Shown in pieces: positions 59,138 to 64,000 of a DNA stretch of 64,000 nt; the first letter of the stretch is position 1; each line of letters opens with the position of its first letter. The notes under the pieces were generated by a model, which was given only the letters and a program-made list of their open reading frames with translations, was not told the origin of the DNA and ran no database searches. The stretch is from an uncultured Peptoniphilus sp. (lineage in GTDB: Bacteria > Bacillota > Clostridia > Tissierellales > Peptoniphilaceae): positions 1-64,000 of the forward strand of contig NZ_CALUAA010000009.1 of NCBI RefSeq assembly GCF_943913915.1, read 5' to 3'. The position numbers were made by a program, and so were the translations under genes.

Positions 59138-59647
59138 ATGCTCTTCATACTTCTCGGTCCTTCGGGATCCGGGAAAACCACTCAGGCGGAAAAACTCGCC
59201 GAGCTTCCCGGCTTCCGTAAAATTATCACCGCCACCACCCGCCCCAAGCGAGCGGGGGAAAAGGACGGGCGAGATTACTACTTTTTATCGGATGAACTAT
59301 ACGACGAAAAATTAAACCGCGGCGAACTCTTAGCCCCTACGAAAATCCACGGCGCCCGCTACGGTATTCCTAAGGAAGATCTCCTCTCTCTCGCCCGATC
59401 GAAAATGCGCCACGGCGTCGTGGTCCTGGACGACCGCGGCGCAAAAGAACTTCAATCACTGGGCGCCATCACCATTTTCTTGACACTACCTGAAAAAGAG
59501 CGACACCGCCGCCTGGATCTCCGCAGGGAAAAGGGACGTTTTCGAAGAGAAATTATGGACTTTTCCGCCGATTATACCCTCTCCTCGGAAGGCACGATAG
59601 AAGAGGTCTTTCGCTCTATAAAAAGCTATGTGGAGAAGCATTTATAA
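59138..59647 (+). CDS. Guanylate kinase-like protein
   Basis: 169 residues, shorter than usual Gmk (~200). P-loop LLGPSGSGKTTQ, GMP-binding TTRPKRAGEKDGRDYYF, HGARYGIPKEDL and the VVVLDDRGAKEL strand are conserved; the lid region is short. It could phosphorylate GMP, or be a specialised relative. Gmk in Firmicutes is normally next to rpoZ, so this isolated copy may be a second one. ATG preceded by GAAAGGAC. It overlaps the longest frame of the next gene but not its likely start. Confidence 0.8.
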   Translation: MLFILLGPSGSGKTTQAEKLAELPGFRKIITATTRPKRAGEKDGRDYYFLSDELYDEKLNRGELLAPTKIHGARYGIPKEDLLSLARSKMRHGVVVLDDRGAKELQSLGAITIFLTLPEKERHRRLDLRREKGRFRREIMDFSADYTLSSEGTIEEVFRSIKSYVEKHL

Positions 59648-59717
59648 AATTCTCCTGTTTTTTATAAAAAACGCTCTCCATTCACCTCGTTGTGCTACAC
59701 TATTTTCGAGGTGTGAT

Positions 59718-60665
59718 ATGAATTTAATATATGTTTTTGTCGCAGCATTTCTTTTTTCATCTATGGAAGTCGCCATCAAATTAACCGGCGGCGCCTTCCA
59801 TCCGGTGCAGTTGAATCTTATCCGCTTTTTTGTCGCGGCCCTGATTCTCTTTCCTATGAGTAAAAGAGAACTTAAAAAAGCACATTACGAACTAAACGGA
59901 AAAGATTACATACACTTCGCCCTTTCGGGCTTTCTGTGCATCGTCGTCTCCATGACCTTCTACACCCTGTCAGTTTCGTTTTTAGACGCCCATGTGGCGG
60001 GAATTTTATTTTGTTCCAATACTTTTTTCTCCATGATCCTCGCGCACTTTTTTACATCGGAAAAAATCAGCCGCAGAACCTTTTGCTCTGTCCTTCTTTC
60101 TTTTGTAGGATTTCTTATTTTAGTCAATCCCCTTCATTTTAAAGGCTCCTTCTTAGGGGTGTTCATCATCTCGATTTCAGCCTTAACCTTCTCCCTCTAC
60201 GCCTTGGTGGGAAAAATACTCTATAAAGAAAAGCCCTTTAAGGCGCCGACCATTACATCCTATTCCTTCTTCTTCGGCGTAGCGGAGCTTTTGATCTTGA
60301 TCGGCCTTTCCCACACGGACCTGGCGACCACATTTCTGAACAGTATAGGCTTGGATCTTTTTATCGACATCCCTGTGTTTACCGGAATCAATAGAGATAA
60401 CATTCTCATTCTCCTCTACATCTGTATCTTCGTCACAGGTATCGGCTTTGCAAGCCACTTCTTCGCAGTTGAGAAAAATCCCGTGTCCATATCTTCACTG
60501 GTCTTCGCCGTAAAACCTGTACTCTCCCCCATAATGGCGGCGATTTTTTTGGGCGATATCATCTATCCTCATGAAGTCGTGGGCATCGTTATGATCTCCG
60601 TAGCCTCAAGCCTTATCTTTATGGAACAAAGTGTAAAGGAAAGAAGAGTGAAAGCTCATTTATAA
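59718..60665 (+). CDS. DMT-superfamily transporter (EamA domains)
   Basis: 315 residues from ATG at 59718 (GAGG 6 nt upstream); an upstream extension inside the kinase-like gene is rejected. About ten helices in two EamA repeats, beginning MNLIYVFVAAFLFSSMEVAI. The family exports metabolites or amino acids; the substrate is unknown. Followed by a strong terminator. Confidence 0.88.
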   Translation: MNLIYVFVAAFLFSSMEVAIKLTGGAFHPVQLNLIRFFVAALILFPMSKRELKKAHYELNGKDYIHFALSGFLCIVVSMTFYTLSVSFLDAHVAGILFCSNTFFSMILAHFFTSEKISRRTFCSVLLSFVGFLILVNPLHFKGSFLGVFIISISALTFSLYALVGKILYKEKPFKAPTITSYSFFFGVAELLILIGLSHTDLATTFLNSIGLDLFIDIPVFTGINRDNILILLYICIFVTGIGFASHFFAVEKNPVSISSLVFAVKPVLSPIMAAIFLGDIIYPHEVVGIVMISVASSLIFMEQSVKERRVKAHL

Positions 60666-60670
60666 GCAAT

Positions 60671-60717
60671 AAAAAACAAGTAAGTGTTACTCTTATGGAT
60701 ACACTTACTTGTTTTTT
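60671..60717 (+). terminator. Terminator after the EamA gene
   Basis: 17-bp stem AAAAAACAAGTAAGTGT / ACACTTACTTGTTTTTT with an 11- to 12-base loop. Confidence 0.9.
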
Positions 60718-60724
60718 TAATTCT

Positions 60725-60862
60725 CTATCCTTTTACCGAACCCGATGTCAGGCCGGATATCAGGAATTTTCTGAAGAGGAGAGCACCCAAGGCCGGCGGA
60801 ATAATAGAGATTATTCCCACAGCGGCGATAATGCCGTAATTAATGGCATAGCGGGCATCCGT
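60725..60862 (-). pseudogene. C-terminal remnant of a sugar ABC transporter permease (MalG type)
   Basis: The minus-strand frame from about 60862 to its stop at 60725 encodes TDARYAINYGIIAAVGIISI, then IPPALGALLFRKFLISGLTS and GSVKG. This is the characteristic end of MalG/CUT1-type permeases (INYG...PP...F..GLT.G.VKG). Only about the last 45 residues remain; the sequence stops matching at about 60855-60862, where the oppositely oriented ATPase remnant begins. Non-functional. Confidence 0.75.
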
Positions 60863-61093
60863 GCAGAAGATGTTACCATTACAGAAGGCGACAAATTTAT
60901 AATCGATATCATCGAAAACCTGGGCAGCGAACAACTGGTGACTTTAAAATACATGACGGAACATGAACGGTTCCTCGTCGTAAAATCGCCTAGCCATATA
61001 CATTACGAACTGAGAGAAAAAGTAAATGCAGATTTTTCAAAAGAAAACCTCCACTTTTTCGACGGCACCACGGAGGAATGCATTACAGAGTAA
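60854..61093 (+). pseudogene. C-terminal remnant of a sugar ABC transporter ATPase (MalK/UgpC type)
   Basis: The frame from GIRAEDVTITEGDKF through ENLGSEQLVTLKYM to LHFFDGTTEECITE matches the TOBE/regulatory end of MalK/UgpC ATPases (GIRPED...E.LG.E...LHLFD..TGE.I). About the last 80 residues remain; no Walker or signature motifs are present. It is joined head-to-head with the permease remnant at about 60855. A plus-strand open frame runs in from 60695 but its first ~50 residues have no ATPase character. Confidence 0.75.
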
Positions 61094-61096
61094 AGG

Positions 61097-61130
61097 AAAA
61101 GACGATACCCGAAAGTATCGTCTTTTTTAT
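61097..61130 (+). terminator. Terminator after the ATPase remnant
   Basis: 10-bp stem AAGACGATAC / GTATCGTCTT with a six-base loop, then T residues. It has survived the loss of the gene's 5' part. Confidence 0.88.
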
Positions 61131-61151
61131 GTCCGCATTCTCTTTTTAAGC

Positions 61152-61177
61152 AAAAAAAGAGCGGCTCGCGCCACTCT
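61152..61177 (-). terminator. Terminator after the 90-residue membrane protein gene
   Basis: Minus strand AGAGTGGC-GCGA-GCCGCTCT followed by TTTTTT. Confidence 0.85.
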
Positions 61178-61182
61178 TCTAT

Positions 61183-61455
61183 TTACATTAATGCGCCTGC
61201 AATATCGAGGACTGCCATCACGACAGAGGATAGAAACAGGCTGCCCGCTAAGATCATAAATACGAGCTTGCGTTGTTTGGCAAGAGCCGCTACGAGCATC
61301 GCCCCGCCGAAGAAGGTATAGACCCCTTCAGGAGTTACAATGTCGCTATTGAGTCCGACCGAAAGGCCGAGGCAAGGGATAAGTACAAATAATACGCCGG
61401 CTAACAAATAAGAGACTCTACCATCTAACGCCATGTTTTCCCATTTCTTTTCCAT
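61183..61455 (-). CDS. Small membrane protein, paralogue 2 of a tandem pair
   Basis: 90 residues with three hydrophobic stretches (about 15-33, 45-58, 66-86). It shares with the upstream neighbour the pattern KKW..M...G..SY..AG.L and the segment KQ.KL.F...AGSLFLS. No known family. AGAGG 6-7 nt upstream of ATG. Tandem duplication with 61498-61773. Confidence 0.8.
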   Translation of the reverse strand: MEKKWENMALDGRVSYLLAGVLFVLIPCLGLSVGLNSDIVTPEGVYTFFGGAMLVAALAKQRKLVFMILAGSLFLSSVVMAVLDIAGALM

Positions 61456-61497
61456 AATTTCCTCTCTTTCGTAGGCAATAAATACTCGCCCGGTGTC

Positions 61498-61773
61498 TTA
61501 CAAAAGCATACCGATAATTTCAGTTGCAGCGATGGCGGCGGTGGATAAGAACAAGCTACCGGCCATAACGCCAAAAAACAACTTCCATTGTTTGGTCAGG
61601 GCAGCCAGTGCACCGACGCCGATATAGAATAGGTAGAAACGTTCCGGACTGATAAAACTAGTGTGGAACAGTTCACCGGATAATATTAAAACCGGCAGTG
61701 CCAATAATAAAGCGCCAGCCATTATGTAAGATAACTTACCGATAAAATTCATTCCAACCCATTTTTTCGTCAT
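61498..61773 (-). CDS. Small membrane protein, paralogue 1 of a tandem pair
   Basis: 91 residues from ATG at 61773 (AGGAGG 7 nt upstream; an extension to 61845 has no ribosome site). Three hydrophobic stretches, starting MTKKWVGMNFIGKLSYIMAG, and ending VMAGSLFLSTAAIAATEIIG. Its own promoter is at 61856-61883. Two small proteins in one short operon; function unknown, probably in the membrane. Confidence 0.8.
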   Translation of the reverse strand: MTKKWVGMNFIGKLSYIMAGALLLALPVLILSGELFHTSFISPERFYLFYIGVGALAALTKQWKLFFGVMAGSLFLSTAAIAATEIIGMLL

Positions 61774-61855
61774 GATCTTTCCTCCTAAAACTAATTGACA
61801 ACCGATGCAATAACTTGAATATTCGAAATGTGATTTATTTATCATTTCTATGTTA

Positions 61856-61883
61856 ATTATAATACATATCTAAAAATAGGCAA
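61856..61883 (-). promoter_or_regulatory. Promoter of the small membrane protein pair
   Basis: -35 TTGCCT (61878-61883), 16-nt spacer, -10 TATAAT (61856-61861). Confidence 0.65.
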
Positions 61884-62199
61884 CTCGAGGCCACAACACT
61901 TTCTTTCGCTTTAGTACAATATAAGGCTATAAAAACATCTCGTTTCTTGTGTCTTACATTTAACAAGCAATATTTTACAGTTTTATTATTGTTTAACTAA
62001 AAAAACGTTCTTTCTGCCACAAATTTTAATTTTTTTGACGAGATTTATTTACTATTTTTTCGTCCTTCTGTCGTATTTTTGTCTATCGAGGACACTTTTC
62101 TTGTTAAAACTTAAATTTGTATTCAACACACTATCTATTTTGTGTAATCGAAAGTCGTAAACATGCAGGATACGGTAGAATTTCTTAAAAAAATACATA
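61884..62199. other. AT-rich stretch without a recognised gene
   Basis: About 315 bases between the promoter of the small membrane pair and the hcp terminator. Homopolymer-rich and with no open frame having a ribosome site. I see no tRNA or riboswitch fold. A small RNA cannot be excluded. Confidence 0.5.
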
Positions 62200-62236
62200 A
62201 AAAAAGCCGGCCCGAAAATTTTTCAGGTCGGCTTTA
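62200..62236 (-). terminator. Terminator of hcp
   Basis: Minus strand stem AAAGCCGACCTGAAA / TTTCGGGCCGGCTTT (with a wobble) followed by TTTTTTT. Confidence 0.9.
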
Positions 62237-62240
62237 ATTC

Positions 62241-63866
62241 TTATGCTTCAATCATTGTCTTAATATCTTCTTCCACCGTGGTGTTCGGTGCGATATTGAA
62301 ATTTTCTACGAGGACGTCGACCACATTGGGGCTTAAGAATGCGGGTAGAGTCGGTCCCAAGTGAATGTTTTTCACGCCGAGGGACAGGAGTGCAAGAAGC
62401 ACAATAACGGCTTTTTGTTCATACCATGCAATATTGTAGGCGATGGGCAACTCGTTAATATCGTTTAAGCCGAATATTTCTTGCAGCTTCATGGCGATTA
62501 CAGCTAGGGAGTAGGAGTCGTTACATTGGCCGGCGTCCAGGACTCTCGGGATGCCGCCGATGTCACCCATATGAAGTTTGTTGTAGCGATATTTCGCACA
62601 GCCTGCTGTTAAGATCACCGTATCATCCGGCAACGCCTTTGCAAATTCTTCATAATAATTGCGGTCGCTTTGTCTGCCGTCGCAGCCGCCCATAACGACG
62701 AATTTTTTAATGGCACCGCTCTTAACAGCATCCACTACCTTATCTGCAAGAGCAAACACTTGATTGTGGGCGAAACCGCCGACAAGGGTGCCCGATTCGA
62801 TTTTTTCGGGAGCTTCACATTGTTTCGCTTGCTCGATTAAAGCGGAGAAATCTTTTTCGCCGTCTTTTTCTTCTACGACTTTCGCACCGGGGAAGGCGGC
62901 AACGCCTGTGGTATAGAGGCGATCGATATAGCTGTCATCTTTCGGCGGCACGATACAGTTGGTCGTCATAAGGATGGGGCCGTTAAAGGATTTAAATTCA
63001 TCCCTTTGATGCCACCAGCTTCCGCCGTAGTTGCCGACGAAGTGATCATATTGTTTAAAGGCGGGATAGTAATTGGCGGGAAGCATTTCCGAGTGGGTGT
63101 ACACATCGACGCCGGTGCCCTTCGTTTGTTCCAGAAGAGCTTCCATATCGCCGAGGTCGTGGCCGGAAATTAAGATACCGGGGTTATTCCTAGGCTCAAG
63201 AGAAACTTCCGTCATTTCAGGATGACCGTATTTCGAAGTATTGGCCTCATCTAAAAGAGCCATTGCCTTCACGCCGTGTTCACCTGTTGCAAGTGTGAGA
63301 GCGACGAGATCATCCACACTTAAAGAGTCGTCAGTAATTTTTTCAAGAGTTTCGGAAATAAAGGTGTGAACGTCTTCGTCACGGAAACCTAAGACATTGG
63401 CGTGGCGGGTGTAGGCTGCCATCCCTTTCAAGCCATAGGTAATGAGTTCGCGAAGAGAGCGAATGTCTTCATCTTCCGTAGCCATAACGCCGATGTAACG
63501 AGCTCTTTCTTCAGAAGAAATGCCTTTACGCATATCGAATGTAGCCTCTAAAGGAAGATCTTCTGTGGAATCTAAAGATGCCATTAGTTCTTCTTTTAAA
63601 TCCAAGGTTGCGTCGATGTATTCTTCAATGCTTTCGGCACTGAAGTTGGCATTGGTAATAGTAGTAAAGAGATTGTCTACGATGCGGCCGTCTACTTCTT
63701 CCTGGCGGTCGCCGAGATCCTTTATGCGATTTTTGACTTGAGCAAGTCCTTTCGTGACAAAAACCAAGTTGTCTTGAAGATCGGCTACTTCCGCCGTCTT
63801 ACCGCAGACGCCTTTTACCGTACAACCTTTGTTGTTAGCAGTTTCCTGACATTGAAAGCAAAACAT
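62241..63866 (-). CDS. hcp: Hybrid cluster protein (hydroxylamine reductase)
   Basis: 541 residues. N-terminal CFQCQETANNKGC..(x5)C gives the CX2CX8CX5C spacing of strict-anaerobe Hcp with a [4Fe-4S] cluster. Hybrid-cluster ligands: His in SGHDLGDM, Glu in HSEMLPANYY, Cys in TTNCIVPP, GGCDGRQSD, TAGCAKY and AGQCNDSYS, Glu in AWYEQKAV. It acts on reactive nitrogen species (NO or hydroxylamine). The two-gene hcr/hcp form is not seen; no reductase partner is in the window. GGAGG precedes the ATG. Confidence 0.97.
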   Translation of the reverse strand: MFCFQCQETANNKGCTVKGVCGKTAEVADLQDNLVFVTKGLAQVKNRIKDLGDRQEEVDGRIVDNLFTTITNANFSAESIEEYIDATLDLKEELMASLDSTEDLPLEATFDMRKGISSEERARYIGVMATEDEDIRSLRELITYGLKGMAAYTRHANVLGFRDEDVHTFISETLEKITDDSLSVDDLVALTLATGEHGVKAMALLDEANTSKYGHPEMTEVSLEPRNNPGILISGHDLGDMEALLEQTKGTGVDVYTHSEMLPANYYPAFKQYDHFVGNYGGSWWHQRDEFKSFNGPILMTTNCIVPPKDDSYIDRLYTTGVAAFPGAKVVEEKDGEKDFSALIEQAKQCEAPEKIESGTLVGGFAHNQVFALADKVVDAVKSGAIKKFVVMGGCDGRQSDRNYYEEFAKALPDDTVILTAGCAKYRYNKLHMGDIGGIPRVLDAGQCNDSYSLAVIAMKLQEIFGLNDINELPIAYNIAWYEQKAVIVLLALLSLGVKNIHLGPTLPAFLSPNVVDVLVENFNIAPNTTVEEDIKTMIEA

Positions 63867-63907
63867 ATACTACCTCCTAAATATTTTCCTTTTCCGTTTC
63901 TGATTTG

Positions 63908-63951
63908 AGTATACGGGCAGGAGATCTCAATGTATGTAACCGTTGTTACAT
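63908..63951 (-). promoter_or_regulatory. hcp promoter with a Crp/Fnr-type palindrome
   Basis: -10 TATACT at 63908-63913 and no good -35 (CATACA at the 17-nt spacing). A perfect palindrome ATGTAAC-CGTT-GTTACAT lies at 63934-63951; its centre is 41.5 bp upstream of the inferred +1 (63901). That is the class II activator position used by Crp/Fnr proteins. An HcpR/Fnr-like NO or redox regulator is the likely ligand. Confidence 0.72.
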
Positions 63952-63954
63952 GCT

Positions 63955-64000
63955 CTAGAATAAAATTTCTTCGACTTCGGCGGCATCGAATGTTACGACC
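63955..64000 (-). CDS. C-terminal end of an unidentified gene (partial)
   Basis: The minus strand reads into the window edge as VVTFDAAEVEEILF followed by TAG at 63955-63957. Only 15 codons are visible, and the stop lies just beside the hcp operator, so it is plausibly the end of the upstream gene. The product cannot be identified. Confidence 0.35.
   Translation of the reverse strand, partial: VVTFDAAEVEEILF

Noticed and set aside
60695..60853. N-terminal ~50 residues of the plus-strand frame that enters the ATPase remnant
   Set aside because: These codons are antisense to the permease remnant and part of the EamA terminator. They show no ATPase motif.

Overview
The window looks like the chromosome of a strictly anaerobic, fermentative Firmicute, most likely Clostridia/Tissierellia (Peptoniphilaceae-like). 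Reasons: a ctsR-mcsA-mcsB-clpC-radA locus with CtsR-type operators, strong AGGAGG ribosome binding sites with some TTG starts, a K+-dependent membrane pyrophosphatase, a strict-anaerobe-type hybrid cluster protein and a complete triose-to-PEP glycolytic block. Genus placement is inference. No rRNA, tRNA, CRISPR array or complete mobile element was recognised.

Layout. 1-1.3 kb: a possible IS3-type end at the window edge and a K+ channel. 1.4-15.5 kb: the S10-spc-alpha ribosomal super-operon on the minus strand (rpsJ to rplQ, with secY, adk, infA and rpoA), driven by a clear promoter and a structured leader; rpsD and map are missing from their common places. 15.7-20.5 kb: a small flavoprotein, clpB and a class B DnaJ under two CtsR boxes, and an FMN reductase. 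20.5-26.8 kb: ddl-rnr-smpB, and a membrane-anchored MurF-like ligase with an alpha/beta hydrolase. 26.9-29.3 kb (plus): a GntR/FCD regulator, a GNAT protein fused to what looks like a cysteine-less glutamate-racemase fold, and a divergent DHFR. 29.3-30.0 kb and 39.2-39.9 kb: non-coding repeat islands sharing a ~138-bp module in inverted orientation. Between them lie two rhodanese paralogues around an ECF S component, and the radA-clpC-mcsB-mcsA-ctsR operon.

39.9-46 kb: hppA with secG, a YwrD-type gamma-glutamyltransferase, a small membrane ORF and a phospholipase-D-like protein. 45.7-52.3 kb: a five-gene oligopeptide ABC importer and murA. 52.4-59 kb: gap, then pgk-tpiA-gpmI-eno-sixA-gloA. 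59.1-61.1 kb (plus): a guanylate-kinase-like protein, an EamA transporter and a scar joining fragments of a sugar ABC permease and ATPase. 61.2-64 kb: a pair of small membrane paralogues, then hcp preceded by a perfect palindrome centred at -41.5 from its inferred start site.

Together the window covers translation, protein quality control under CtsR, late peptidoglycan precursor synthesis (ddl, murF-like, murA), lower glycolysis and pyrophosphate-driven ion pumping. No large undescribed system is evident. The most unusual items are the GNAT-racemase-like fusion locus, the covarying GTAGGGGCG hairpin repeats with their tandem and inverted arrangement, the ABC fusion scar and the hcp operator geometry.
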